Positions 1-10,298 of a stretch of 64,000 bases of DNA are shown piece by piece. The translations under genes were made by a program, and so were the position numbers. Position 1 is the stretch's first letter, and every line of letters starts with the position of its first letter. This stretch comes from Microplitis mediator (taxonomy: Eukaryota; Arthropoda; Insecta; Hymenoptera; Braconidae), in NCBI RefSeq assembly GCF_029852145.1, contig NC_079972.1:210901-274900 (forward strand), read 5' to 3'. The notes beneath the pieces are model-generated. The model was not told where the DNA came from. It made no database searches and saw only the letters and a program-made list of their open reading frames with translations.

Positions 1-2793
1 CCTGACATAATGTGTCTTACTGAAACTCATGTAATAGAATCTATAGCTGACCATGAAATAAAAATTAAAAATTACAACTTAATCAGAACTAACACGAAAA
101 ATTCAAGAACTGGAGGCGTCATAACGTATGTGAGAAGGGACATACAATTCAAAACAATATTAAATAATGATAACCTGATACATGGATCATGGATACATAT
201 TATTGAAGTGAATTTAGGTAGAAAAATAAATATATGTAACGTATACCGCTCTCCCAATAGTAATATAATTAAATTTTGTAACAATTTTATTACCTTAATG
301 GACGATTTTCAGAATTTAAATAATTTAATTATTGCAGGAGATTTTAATATAAATGTGAATAGTAATAATTATTATAGCTGTAAACTAGTAAATGAAATGT
401 TACTTTTAGGATTTAATCAGAGAGTCAATTCTCCAACAAGATCTACGTTAAAACCTGAGACAATAATAGATCTAGTTTTCTCAAATTTTACATTTCAAAC
501 TGAGGTTTTGGACAAACCAAAAATCTCCGATCACAATATTATCGAAATATTAATTGACCGATTTAAAAAATCTTATGATATTGACACATATTCTATGAGG
601 GATATGAAGAATTTTGACAAGGATGCATTCCGAACAAATACAAAAAATAAATTAAATAAGTTAGCTTTTAAACATGGTGGAAATAATATCTGTGATAAAG
701 AAAATTTTAATGTACTAGTTGATAAGATAATTTGTGATATTAATGATAGTTTAAATATAGTCGCACCGATTGTAACGAAAATTAGTAAATTAGAGTGGAA
801 ATCTAAGCCATGGATTAGTCAAAATATTGTAAATAAAATTAAAAAAAGAGACAACGCTTTCTTCAAAGCTAAAGTATCGAAAATTGAATCAGATATTGTT
901 TTATACAAAAAATTGAGAAATGATGTGGTTAATGACTCAAGACTGGCTAAAAAATTACACTACCAACAAAATATAGATAATAATAAATCAAAACCTAATA
1001 AACTATGGAAATCACTAAAAGAATTAATAGGAGATAAGAGAAAAAACGATTCTATGGTATTAAATGAAGTAAATTTTAATGGCAACATTATATCGGATGC
1101 AAATACAGTTGCGAATAGATTGAACAAATATTTTGTAGATAATGTTAGACGGATAGTTATGGATATAAACTGTAATAAAATTATTGAAAATAATTGCGGA
1201 AATTATAATAACTCAAATAACTTTGTTCTGTGGGAGAAATTCCAGGAGGTAACAGTTGCTCAAGTGGATACAATTATTAAAAACTTAGATAGTAAAAAAG
1301 GGTCTAATATGGATATTAACGTAGCTATAGTAAAGTTATTATGGGAGACAGAAAAAGATTCAATACTTTTCATCCTAAACAACTCATTAAAACTTGGAAT
1401 TGTACCCGACCAATGGAAAACTTCTACAATTATCCCAATTCAAAAAATAAAAGGTAGTACAAAGGCAGAAGATCTTAGACCAATTAACACACTTCCCATA
1501 CTTGAACAGATATTAGAACAAACTGTCAAGAATCAACTTGACAGGTTTATAAAAGAAAATAATATATTAAACGAAGAGCAATCAGGCTTCAGAGAAAAAT
1601 TTTCATGTGAGACTGCCTTACAGAGTTCTTTTATAGACTGGAGAAATTATATCGATGCAGGTATGTTGGTTGGTGTTACATATATTGATCTTACAAAAGC
1701 CTTTGAAACTATCAATAGAAATAAGTTACTGGAAGTATTAAGAGAACTAGGTGTAAGTGGAACGGTATTTAACTGGTTCACATCCTATTTAATAGAAAGA
1801 AAACAAAAAGTGAAATTTAAAAATGTTATATCTGAGGAGTTAATTATAGAAGACGGCGTACCGCAAGGTTCAAAACTAGGCCCAGTATTGTTTATTATTT
1901 ATATCAATAAAGTTGTTGAAATTTTTAAATCTATTGGAGTTAAATGTAAATTATTTGCGGACGATATGATGTTATACTACTGTAGTAAAAATCTTAAATG
2001 TATTGAAGTAAAATTAAACAAAGCGTTAAAAATATTAAATGAATGGTTGAGTGATAGGCAATTAAAAATAAATATAAAGAAAACTGTTTTTATGATCCTG
2101 CACGATCAGCGAATATTGAAAATCAGAGGCGAATGCAAAATAAATATTAACGGCAATGAGATTAAAGAAGTGCAGACGACTAAATATTTAGGGATAGTGA
2201 TCGACGATAATTTATCATTTAAGTTTAATGCAAACAACACTATTAAAAAAGTGGCTACAAAAATCAATGTGATTGCACGATTAAAAAATACGCTTAGTAA
2301 TTACACGAAATGTACAATTTATAAAACTATAGTAGCGCCACACTTTGATTATTGTAGCACAGTTATGATTAATTATGATAAGAAAAGTACGAGTGCCCTA
2401 CAAAAATTACAGAATCGTGCGATGCGATTGATACTAAATGTAAATAAATATACACGAATTAGTGTTATGTTACATACTTTGGGCTGGTTATCTGTAAAGC
2501 AGAGAATGATATATAATACCTGTATATTAATATATAAAATGATTCATGAACTTGTACCATCGTATTTATGCAATCAAATAGAACTTATAAGTGAAAGACA
2601 TAATTACTATACACGCCATAGCTCACTCTTAAATATTCATCGAACAAAAACACATACAGCGGAAAAATCTCTAATATATAAAGGCTTTAAGTGGTACAAT
2701 CTATTACCGAATATGATAAAAAATGAAAGAAGATTATCATGCCTTAAAAGATCATTAAAAAATTATGTAATATTAAATATTGATATAAATTAA
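1..2793 (+). CDS. Endonuclease/reverse transcriptase ORF2 (5' partial)
   Basis: The frame is open from base 1 (P-D-I-M-C-L-T-E-T-H), so the first Met at 10 is internal to a longer ORF2. The N-terminal third is an APE-type endonuclease: the catalytic Glu in TETH, GDFNIN near residue 113, and SDHNIIE. The centre is a reverse transcriptase with YIDLTKAF, GVPQGSKLGP and the catalytic FADD near residue 652. The C-terminal thumb/connection region ends at TAA 2791-2793. At about 930 residues only the first few tens of residues of a usual CR1/L2 ORF2 should be missing. QSGFR followed by SCETAL in the fingers region resembles L2/CR1/Daphne-like elements; the exact clade is inference. The frame has no stop or frameshift, suggesting a young copy. 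Confidence 0.85.
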   Translation, partial: PDIMCLTETHVIESIADHEIKIKNYNLIRTNTKNSRTGGVITYVRRDIQFKTILNNDNLIHGSWIHIIEVNLGRKINICNVYRSPNSNIIKFCNNFITLMDDFQNLNNLIIAGDFNINVNSNNYYSCKLVNEMLLLGFNQRVNSPTRSTLKPETIIDLVFSNFTFQTEVLDKPKISDHNIIEILIDRFKKSYDIDTYSMRDMKNFDKDAFRTNTKNKLNKLAFKHGGNNICDKENFNVLVDKIICDINDSLNIVAPIVTKISKLEWKSKPWISQNIVNKIKKRDNAFFKAKVSKIESDIVLYKKLRNDVVNDSRLAKKLHYQQNIDNNKSKPNKLWKSLKELIGDKRKNDSMVLNEVNFNGNIISDANTVANRLNKYFVDNVRRIVMDINCNKIIENNCGNYNNSNNFVLWEKFQEVTVAQVDTIIKNLDSKKGSNMDINVAIVKLLWETEKDSILFILNNSLKLGIVPDQWKTSTIIPIQKIKGSTKAEDLRPINTLPILEQILEQTVKNQLDRFIKENNILNEEQSGFREKFSCETALQSSFIDWRNYIDAGMLVGVTYIDLTKAFETINRNKLLEVLRELGVSGTVFNWFTSYLIERKQKVKFKNVISEELIIEDGVPQGSKLGPVLFIIYINKVVEIFKSIGVKCKLFADDMMLYYCSKNLKCIEVKLNKALKILNEWLSDRQLKINIKKTVFMILHDQRILKIRGECKININGNEIKEVQTTKYLGIVIDDNLSFKFNANNTIKKVATKINVIARLKNTLSNYTKCTIYKTIVAPHFDYCSTVMINYDKKSTSALQKLQNRAMRLILNVNKYTRISVMLHTLGWLSVKQRMIYNTCILIYKMIHELVPSYLCNQIELISERHNYYTRHSSLLNIHRTKTHTAEKSLIYKGFKWYNLLPNMIKNERRLSCLKRSLKNYVILNIDIN

Positions 2794-2869
2794 CGATATA
2801 TATGTACAATAAGATGATTTTATGGTAAATTATTATGAAATTAATGTAGCATTTTTTGCTAAATAAAGA

Positions 2870-2870
<1 letters not shown>

Positions 2871-2915
<45 letters not shown>
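2871..2915 (+). repeat. (TTA)n microsatellite tail
   Basis: About 15 units of ATT/TTA sit directly after the AATAAA of the retrotransposon and form its 3' tail. Confidence 0.95.
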
Positions 2916-2916
<1 letters not shown>

Positions 2917-3358
2917 TAAAAATCTTGTTATTATACCTGTTGTAACGAGCGTTACAAATGGATCGCGATTTAACCGTACTTTAATTTAAAATTCTTTTTT
3001 TGTTTTTATAATTCAAAGCACATCCAATAATTTTTAAAAAGATGTTGGACTTGCTCTGAATCAATTAAAAGTATTCTGGAATAAATAATAATTATAATAT
3101 CAAAGTATAATAGCCTAACGCATGGAGAAAGAGAGAGTGAAATAGAAGTAAAAACCAACGGATAGACAAGTATCTATCTTTCTCTCTCATAAGCGCATCT
3201 GCACTGCGATGGCCGGTCTACTCGGTAAAGTCCTCAAAAGCCAAGCTCCACATATAAATATTTTGATCTCTTTCTTAATATTTCCTACTTAAGCCTTAAG
3301 TAAATTTTAATGTCTAAACAGTGTTAGCTTAAGAATTCTCCCATAGACCTAAATTTTA
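2916..3358. other. Intergenic stretch, no gene seen
   Basis: AT-rich sequence with a short purine/pyrimidine inverted repeat (GAGAGAGTGAA near 3130 against TTTCTCTCTC near 3180). No coding or element signature was recognised. Confidence 0.5.
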
Positions 3359-4296
3359 TTAGGAGTACAAATAAGTTTCCGCCGTTTTTTAACACAAATT
3401 AAATATTTATTATAGAAGAACGGTAATATAAATTTATTTAAAATATTGCCCATCACTTGCAACCACTTTTTCCCATCTCTCAGGCAGCATTCGAATCCCA
3501 CGTCTGAAGAACTCCTTGTCTTTTGAGGCTATCCACGAATCAACCCAATTTTTGGTATCCTCATAAGATGTGAACCGCTGCGCCGTCAGAGCATGTGCCA
3601 TGGACCGGAACAGGTGATAATCGGACGGTGCAATGTCTGGTGAATACGGCGGGTGGGGTAACACTTCCCAATCAAGTGTTTCCAAGTACTTTTTCTCACT
3701 TAAGCATAATCGGCGTTCAATATCTCTCGGCTTTAATTCGTACGAAACCCAATTTCCTTGTTTATGAATCATTCCTAATGATTTTAAACGATGTGAGACT
3801 GCTTGCTGAGTGACTTCTAATGTTAGAGCAAGTTCTTTTTGTGTTTGAGATGAATCTTCCTCCAATAATTCCTCCAATTCTGCATCCTCGTAAATTTTTG
3901 GCCTTCCACTGCGATCTTTGTCTTCTACGTCGAAATCACCGTTTTTAAACTTTTGAAACCACTCTCGACACGTTCTCTCACTCAAAGCACCCTCACCATA
4001 TGCTTCTACGAGCAATTGATGCGCCTCAGCAGCAGATTTCTTTAAGGGGTTAGGGGTAGTCAGAATTTTCAAAAAATCGATTTTTTTTTTTTTGCATTTT
4101 CTTAAAGTATAATATTTTAAAAATATTGTGTGAAAATTTGAAGTGAATCCGACAAATTCTTTTCGAGTTATTTAACAATGACCAAAGGACGCTCGGGTGC
4201 TACGTGGCATTCGAGTGCAGGTAGCTAGAAACAGCTGCAAGCAACCGACCTTTCGGGTTTCATTGTCATGAATATCTCCCCATTTTAATGTATTTA

Positions 4297-4299
<3 letters not shown>

Positions 4300-4369
<70 letters not shown>
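4300..4369. repeat. (AT)n microsatellite in the Kolobok 5' region
   Basis: About 35 uninterrupted TA units lie 125 bp upstream of the transposase start codon. Confidence 0.98.
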
Positions 4370-4372
<3 letters not shown>

Positions 4373-4495
4373 CAATTTGTAGGTAGTACAAGAACTGAAA
4401 AATAATTTTTGGTTGCCAGTATACCTGTAGTCGTTGCACTGATCAGTCGATAGTTTTGTGATAAATTATTTCTCAAGTGAATTAAATTATTAACC

Positions 4496-6250
4496 ATGGG
4501 ACGTGATTCTAGAAAGGTTTCAAGAGAACTTCGGAGTTCTGAAAAAATTAATAAGTCGCGTTCAGTCAAAAGAAAGAATGTTTTTAATCCGAAAACAGCC
4601 GAACGTGATGAAAGTATTCAGAGTACATCTTCTAAAAAATTAAAACAAAACACTGAAGATGATGTACCTGAAGACAGCAGTACTGAATTTCGAATAATAA
4701 ATTTTATTCAGGTATTCACTGCAATTTCTGCTCTTATAAAATGTAAAAAATGTGATGGAAATGTAGTGTTTCAAACAGCAAGTACACGTGGGCTGGGATT
4801 CAAAATTGTAGTTGCATGTAATAACTGTGGAAATGAATATATTCCTTCCTGTTCTTTCGTTGGGCATTCTTATGAAATAAACAGACGTTTCATTTTTGTA
4901 ATGAGAATACTAGGAATAGGATACGAAGGATTGTGCAAGTTTTGCGGCCTGATGGACATGCCGTCTTTTTTAGATAAATCTACGCATACAATTTTACTGA
5001 AACAGATTTTGAATTGTAGTAAAGCCGTCGCAGAAACCTTCATGACGAAAGCTGTGAATGAAGAAAAGCAAGCAATGCCAACAACTGAAAATGAAGATAT
5101 AAATCATCTAACTGTATCGGGAGATGGAACCTGGCAAAAACGGGGATATACATCGTCATTTGGAGTTTCTTCTATAATTGGCTATTTTACTGGAAAGATT
5201 CTTGACATAAACATTAAAAGTGCATATTGTAAGCTATGTGAGTATTGGAAAAAAAAAACAAATACTGTTGAGTTCGAGGAATGGTATCAATCGCATGAAG
5301 ATGTGTGTTCTGCTAATCATCAAGGGTCTTCTGGGAAAATGGAGGTGGATGCGATGGTCGAAATGTTTTCGTATTCTGAAACTAAATATGGAGTTAAGTA
5401 TGCCAACTATATTGGTGATGGTGACTCCAAGACCTATTCAGGAATTATAAAATCAGATCCTTACGAAAATACAACTGTAAATAAAAAGGAATGTATAGGG
5501 CATGTCCAAAAGCGGATGGGGAGTCGATTACGTACGCTGAAGAGTAAACAAAAAGGTCTTGGTGGTCGAGGTAAGCTCACAGGAAAATTAATAGACAAAC
5601 TAACTGTGTACTATGGTTTAGCAATACGCCGGCATTGTGATTCTATTGAAAATATGAAATCTGCTATAATGGCAACCTTTTATCACTACGGCTCGAGTGA
5701 TGAAAAACCGAATCATGATATGTGTCCAAAAGGCGAAGAATCTTGGTGCTCTTACCAGCGCGCTGAAGCAAGAGGAGAGCTTGATACCTTTTCTCACGAT
5801 TATTCTCCTTTACCTTCTGATCTTTTAAAAGCTATCAAGCCTATATACGAAGATCTTAGTAATGAAAATTTACTTTCAAGATGTGTAGGTGGATTCAATC
5901 AGAATAATAATGAAAGCTTTAACCAACTAGTATGGAAAATATGTCCAAAAACGGTAAATACTAGTTTTACTATCGTACAAATAGCTGCATACGTTGCTAT
6001 GTGTATATTTAATGAGGGTATAAATTCATTATTAGTCTTGATGAATACACTAGGACTTAATTGTGGGCCTAATTCTCATCGGTATGCAGAAAGAATGGAT
6101 GCTGCACGTATCAAAGTAGCAGATAAGCGCGCTAATGATAACACCCGAGAAGGTCGATTGCAACGTAGGCACCAGCAAATCGATATTTTGGAAGCTGCTA
6201 TGTCGGCTGAAGAGCTATTATATGGTCCAGGAATAGATGACTCAGTGTAA
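4496..6250 (+). CDS. Kolobok-type DDE transposase, 584 aa, intact
   Basis: ATG 4496 sits in a good context (ACCATGG) and the frame is open to TAA 6248-6250. The N-terminus is basic (KSRSVKRK), followed near residues 82-112 by a four-cysteine zinc ribbon (CKKC ... CNNC). The RNase-H-fold core shows SGDGTW near residue 210 (first Asp) and YIGDGDSKTY near residue 307 (second Asp). A Cys/His-rich insertion lies between them (YCKLCEYWKK, HEDVC). The candidate catalytic Glu is in NNNESFN near residue 472. CPKGEESWCSYQRA between the Asp and Glu is also typical of this group. Length and open frame suggest an autonomous element. No intron signals were seen. The family is annotated in Pfam as a Mutator-like domain, but termini and target site point to Kolobok. 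Confidence 0.88.
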   Translation: MGRDSRKVSRELRSSEKINKSRSVKRKNVFNPKTAERDESIQSTSSKKLKQNTEDDVPEDSSTEFRIINFIQVFTAISALIKCKKCDGNVVFQTASTRGLGFKIVVACNNCGNEYIPSCSFVGHSYEINRRFIFVMRILGIGYEGLCKFCGLMDMPSFLDKSTHTILLKQILNCSKAVAETFMTKAVNEEKQAMPTTENEDINHLTVSGDGTWQKRGYTSSFGVSSIIGYFTGKILDINIKSAYCKLCEYWKKKTNTVEFEEWYQSHEDVCSANHQGSSGKMEVDAMVEMFSYSETKYGVKYANYIGDGDSKTYSGIIKSDPYENTTVNKKECIGHVQKRMGSRLRTLKSKQKGLGGRGKLTGKLIDKLTVYYGLAIRRHCDSIENMKSAIMATFYHYGSSDEKPNHDMCPKGEESWCSYQRAEARGELDTFSHDYSPLPSDLLKAIKPIYEDLSNENLLSRCVGGFNQNNNESFNQLVWKICPKTVNTSFTIVQIAAYVAMCIFNEGINSLLVLMNTLGLNCGPNSHRYAERMDAARIKVADKRANDNTREGRLQRRHQQIDILEAAMSAEELLYGPGIDDSV

Positions 6251-6410
6251 GTTATTAAATAATTCTTATAATTCGACATAAATCCATAGCAAAACTTTAA
6301 ATGCGTTTTTCTCAAAACTATGTTTTCTGAACTGGTGATCACTGTAACTTAAAAACTGCTCGGTAGATTTCAATAAAATTTATTGTACTTTTGAAATACA
6401 TTAAAAACTC

Positions 6411-6562
6411 GTGCCTGATCGAAGGATTTTTTTTTTTTTCAAAAATTTCGATTTTTTTTTAACAATAAACTGTCGGTTTTTTTCTCGAAAATTTGAAAAA
6501 AATTTCCTGAGGCCGCCATTTTGTTAATTTCGAAAAAAAAAAAAAAAGCTTCGATCAGGCAC
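6411..6562 (+). other. Inverted repeat in the Kolobok 3' region
   Basis: GTGCCTGATCGAAG (6411-6424) and its exact complement (6549-6562) flank a T- and A-rich loop just after the transposase stop. It could be a 3' end structure or a small nested palindrome; function unknown. Confidence 0.7.
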
Positions 6563-7158
6563 AAGATTATCTATTAATAAAACTAATTTTTCTTGTCCGA
6601 TTGATTTTAGATGAATCTCCAAGGACTTATGATGATCACCGCAAAGGACTTCGGGAGGAACGGGCTCTACAAAAACAGCGATAACTTTTTGAATTATTAA
6701 TTTTTTTTTTTGAAATTTTCGTGAAGTCAAATCGAAACGTGTTCTAATAAAGCTATGTTTTTATTTTTGTCAAATAAAGTAATTAACTACAAAAAAAAAA
6801 TTATTGAAAATCATCATTTTTTCATACCCCTGAGTACCCCTAACCCCTTAAATTAAAGAAGTAAACTAATATTTCCCGCAAATGACGCTTACTTGGCTCA
6901 AATTTTGACATTTTCAACTTATAAAAATTATATTTTACCAATATAAAATCAATGATATTAATAGGTTATGTTGTTCTTGAATGTCCAAACTATTTTTTAA
7001 GCCGGTTATCATCTGCGAAAGCTAACCAAAACTCCGTGCCGCGCCATCTACAATGAAACGGCGGAAACTTATTTGTACTCCTAATATTACCCAAACACTT
7101 GATTTAACATCATCTAACATCGATGAATATTACAGTTCCCACGAATTCTCCATTGATT

Positions 7159-7475
7159 CTACACTGAGAAAAAAAAATACTTTTATCAAGAACATTTACT
7201 TGAGACAAAAACATATATTCTTGATAATTTTCAAGAATATATAATTTTGTCTCAAGAATTCGTAGAATTGAAGGAAATAATTTTTAATTAATTCAAGTAA
7301 AGCTATTCTTTTGTTTACTCATAATATAATATCAAATTCATATAATAACAAAAATAAATTTGATGCTCTTTTCTCAAAAAATTGATAATTAATAATAATA
7401 AAATAAATATTTTTAACGGATTTCTTGAACCAAGAAATTTTTGTTTGGAAAATAGTATTTTTTTTCTCAGTGTAG
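7159..7475. mobile_element. MITE with ACTGAGAAAAAAA termini
   Basis: A 317-bp segment has inverted ends CTACACTGAGAAAAAAA (from 7159) and the complement ending at 7475. The outermost bases can be read as a TA duplication. It has no coding capacity and lies 75 bp beyond the mariner right end. Its interior carries further inverted AAGAAT/TTCTTG motifs. A Tc1/mariner-type non-autonomous element is the likely class. Confidence 0.7.
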
Positions 7476-7914
7476 TTACCCGAAAAGTACAGTAAAGAGC
7501 CCCTGTCATTTAAATCAAAATTTTATTTCTTTCTGTCTCGCTGCTAATGGAATTAAAGAGTGCATATCCGCCCGCTAATGAAACTAACGGTTTCCCATGG
7601 ATTCTGGTAGCTGATAATTTTCTGACGATATAATTTTCAGAGGTCCAAAAATTAAAATAAATGTTACTTAAATTTACGATTTCCTGTTATTTTCTATTAT
7701 CCCCATACGGAGATCAGAGGTAAATTTTAAAATATTTTCTTAAAATTAAATTATCGCTCTTAAAAATATGTACCACTAATGGATTTAAGTAATTAATATT
7801 TGGTCGCAAATGAATTAACCGTTTGTATCTCTGAGTCCCCTACAAATAGTAAATTTTCTAAGATGACAGACAAACCCCGGAAAAATAATTAAAATCAGTC
7901 ATTGCTTCTACTAC
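7476..7914. other. AT-rich stretch, no gene seen
   Basis: No open frame with recognisable content, no tRNA-like fold and no element ends were noticed. Confidence 0.4.
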
Positions 7915-8530
7915 CGAAACCCTTGTCGGATCTATTTAAATCCGCGAGTAAGACTCACTGAGTCGATTCCAACGTTCGTTCTCGTGACGCTCTACGCCTA
8001 GGCAACCAGGGGTCCGAGATCGATAATCGGAATTCGATTCTTTTATTTTAAAATTCAACATCTAAAAGTCATTACCGCCGCAACTAAAACCCTTGTCGGA
8101 TCTATCCACGAGTAAAATTCCAAAGTTCGTTCTCGTAACGCTCCACAGCCTAGGCAACCGGGAGTCCTAGACCGATAATCGGAATTCAATTTTAAAAATC
8201 AAAAGTCTTTACTTCTGTAATAAAAACCTTTGTCGGATCCATCCGCGAGTAAGACTCACTGAGTTGACTTCGAAATTCGCTCTCGTGACGCTCTACGCCT
8301 AGGCAATCAGAGGTCCTAGACCGATAATCGAGTTTCGATTGTTTTATTTTAAATTATAATTTCGCAACTTAAAATTTTATTTTTGAAACCTTTCCTCGTG
8401 AGGTCCTACGCCTAGGCATCTGGACTCCTAGGTTGGATACCTCAAGTAAAATCACTTGAGTTCGCATTAAGATTAACTAAACTCCTTCACGTGACGTCCA
8501 CCGCCTAGGCAACCGGATACCTTGTTCGGG
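7915..8530. repeat. Degenerate tandem repeat, unit about 90-152 bp
   Basis: Five diverged units each contain a CGCCTAGGCAACC-like core (near 7997, 8149, 8298, 8411 and 8503). Most also have CTTGTCGGATCTAT, a CGCGAGTAAGACTCAC block and a GATAATCGG segment. Spacing shortens from about 150 bp to about 92 bp across the array. Divergence between units implies an old satellite-like array. Confidence 0.75.
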
Positions 8531-8726
8531 AATAGTTAATCCTTTTAATAAAACCCTTAAAAGAAAATATATATATTTATATATATCATCATAAATTCAC
8601 TCGACAGCAAAACCGGCCTTTCGGTTCAGCGTGCATTGCGTTCGTGTGAAAAGATTCAACCTGAGAATCTCAATTAAATACTCTCATAAAACATTGTAAA
8701 ACTCCTGTGTTTATTTTTGATATATC

Positions 8727-9027
8727 TCCGAACGCACCCTACCGATTAAGCTCAAATTTTCACAGCTTATAGTATTTAACAAGCCGCGTCGAATGACACC
8801 TTAAAGTTTAAAATCAGTTCATCCGTTCAAAAGTTATAGAATATTTATATACGTATGAACGTACGTACACACATACATACACTCGGATATCATCGTGAAA
8901 TTAGTCAGGATAGCTTCCTTGAACCCTTAAAACGACAAAATCTGATAGAAATTCGGTTTTTGCAAATCGGACCGAAACCAATAACTTCCCAAATTTTTGA
9001 AAATTTTCAATTTTCTTAGCGGGAAGT
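8727..9027 (-). repeat. Dispersed repeat 'AACTTCCCGC', partial copy A
   Basis: The minus strand begins AACTTCCCGCTAAGAAAAT and carries the GTCGACATC-like and ACTCGGACATCATC blocks, then a run of (GTATGTAC) units and 'AACGGATGAAC'. It ends about 300 bp in, so only the 5' third of the family consensus is present. Better copies are at 10436, 25373 and 58993. Confidence 0.8.
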
Positions 9028-9433
9028 TAAAGAGAACGACCTATTTACTCTCTATGCAAAGTAATGTATTAAAAACTCCTGAACTTCGAGAGACGGAGTA
9101 AATTCGGATTTTAATTAAATCCATTTCATCTCCGAACTCACTCTCATTTTTTTACAGAATAAATGTAATTTTTTATTTTTTCACATAAATATATTGAATT
9201 AATAAAAAGTTAAAGCAGACAATAGATTTCATTTTTCACACAATTTATTAATAAAAGTGTTAATAAAATTAATAACATACATTTTACATTGCTTCTCACA
9301 GTTTTAATTATTATATGATATTTTATAGGATATTGGTCACAATCGTCTCTCATAAAATTGAGAATAAACTAGCAAGCATTTTCATGTATAAAAGCAACTA
9401 TAAAATTGTGTTTTGATATATATTTGATATTAG
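9028..9433. other. AT-rich stretch, no gene seen
   Basis: This is the sequence upstream of the MULE-derived exon. No further exon of that gene could be recognised here. Confidence 0.4.
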
Positions 9434-9639
9434 GCAATTCAAAAGAACGCCCAAAAACTTGGCGTGTGGACAGAAATCAAAGATGATGATGAAGCAAGAC
9501 ATCACTTGGGTAGATTAATGGTTGTTGCTTTTCTTCCTCCTGAGCTCATTGAAGAAGCTTATATGATTGTAATCAGGCATCTTCCAGAAAAATATTTTGA
9601 CAATTTTCAACCTCTTTTTGATTATTATGTGAGTTATTG
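9434..9639 (+). pseudogene. MULE transposase C-terminal exon relic
   Basis: An acceptor (TTGATATTAG) at 9433 opens a frame beginning AIQKNAQKLGVWTEIK. It continues with RLMVVAFLPPELIEEAYMIV and ends YFDNFQPLFDYYVSYW, where a donor-like GTAAGA (9640) or an in-frame TAA follows. The pattern (basic helix, ALPFLP-type motif, YVxxW) is that of MULE transposases downstream of the catalytic core. It aligns with the exons at 21532-21203 and 53948-53622. Beyond the donor a few residues (DKRGPEP) still resemble the family, then similarity is lost. No upstream exons were found, so this is most likely an isolated fragment. Confidence 0.65.
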
Positions 9640-9961
9640 GTAAGATAAAAGAGGCCCCGAACCAACATGATGGATGACTTGTTTTCGTGTAATTTGACCC
9701 ATTCCCGACATTAAATGGCCACCCGCACATTTCAGAGTCAGTTACTAACATGATTACAGATAAATCTCGCATTGATTTATTCATACAATTAGTAAATTTA
9801 TTTAAAATAAATAAATTTACTGATGCCAACTGTTGCGTTGACGCATGCGTCAACCAACCAGAATAATCATAAAGATATAAATAAAATGCGCAATTATTTA
9901 TCCCAGCGTCTATACAATCCATTTATATGCTTATAAAAATCAGTAAATTTTACTGATTCAG

Positions 9962-10085
9962 ACTAGGGATGGGCGATATGCATCGATGTTTCGACTATCG
10001 ATATTTTTCAGGGGAAACATCGATGTTTTTCGTCGATATTTTTTCTAAGTCGAAACATCGATGGTCGATGAAGTAATTTGAACTA
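9962..10085. promoter_or_regulatory. ATCGATG palindrome cluster with a DRE-like TATCGATA
   Basis: GCATCGATGTTTCGAC and its complement GTCGAAACATCGATG bracket a TATCGATA octamer near 9995 and further ACATCGATG copies. TATCGATA is the DREF-binding element of insect core promoters. The cluster lies about 300 bp upstream of a candidate start codon at 10299. Promoter function is inference; the inverted layout could equally be a small fold-back element. Confidence 0.4.
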
Positions 10086-10298
10086 TCGACATCGTTGAGT
10101 GATTTACCTACAGAGGGTATACCCTCCAAGAGTATAAATTGTTTTTGTTGACACAGTATAGTACTACAGTTAAATTTTAACGGTGACTTTTATATTTTTA
10201 ACTAGACTTTATTGTCTTGATATTATAAACTAAATTAATAGTTTAGGCACTAAACTTTAGTGGACTATTATTTTGTGAATGTAATTACTATAATTGAC

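Larger units (their letters stand above)
1..2915 (+). mobile_element. 5'-truncated CR1/L2-like non-LTR retrotransposon
   Basis: One open frame runs in from the window edge. It is followed by a short 3' UTR, an AATAAA at 2862-2867 and a (TTA)n tail at 2871-2915. A microsatellite tail instead of poly(A) is known for several CR1/L2 and I-type lineages. Upstream ORF1 sequence, if any, lies outside the window. No target-site duplication can be tested because the 5' end is missing. Confidence 0.85.
4046..6847 (+). mobile_element. Kolobok-type DNA transposon nested in mariner
   Basis: The element is 2,802 bp. Its inverted termini begin GGGGTTAGGGGTA and match at 17 of 18 positions (left from 4046, right ending 6847). 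It is flanked on both sides by TTAA (4042-4045 and 6848-6851). Taking out the element plus one TTAA puts the two halves of the mariner transposase into one frame, which confirms the 4-bp duplication and precise insertion. TTAA duplication together with a zinc-ribbon DDE transposase of the 'Mutator-like' Pfam type fits the Kolobok superfamily. The superfamily name is inference from termini, target site and protein. Confidence 0.88.
3434..6911 (-). pseudogene. mariner transposase, catalytic core deleted and split by an insertion
   Basis: Coding begins at ATG 6911 (M-S-K-F-E-P-S-K-R-H-L-R-E), runs to the TTAA at 6848-6851, is interrupted by the nested transposon, and resumes at 4045, ending at 3434 (DGQYFK). 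The N-terminal helix-turn-helix domains are present (KSAAEAHQLL, SERTCREWFQKF, the GRP linker DRSGRP). After ERRLCLSEKK the sequence jumps to YLETLDWEVLPHPPYSPDIA, so the roughly 120 residues holding the first two catalytic aspartates are missing. Only the third acidic position (APSDYHLF) remains. The jump keeps frame, as in many internally deleted mariner derivatives. The product cannot be an active transposase but retains the DNA-binding domain. Confidence 0.9.
3359..7084 (-). mobile_element. mariner element, internally deleted, carrying a nested Kolobok insertion
   Basis: The element is bounded by perfect 29-bp terminal inverted repeats beginning TTAGGAGTACAAATAAG (3359-3387 and 7056-7084). 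These are flanked by TA dinucleotides at 3357-3358 and 7085-7086, the target duplication of Tc1/mariner elements. Subtracting the 2,806-bp Kolobok insertion with its duplicated TTAA leaves about 920 bp, against about 1.3 kb for a full mariner. The shortfall matches the missing catalytic centre of the transposase. The perfect inverted repeats suggest recent mobilisation in trans by an autonomous relative. Confidence 0.93.

Noticed and set aside
7915..8530. tRNA cluster suggested by GCCTAGGCAACC words
   Set aside because: No cloverleaf could be drawn and no anticodon arm is placed correctly; the words are part of a degenerate tandem repeat.
9515..9922. 135-codon minus-strand frame
   Set aside because: It is antisense to the MULE-derived exon at 9434-9639 and shows no recognisable domain.
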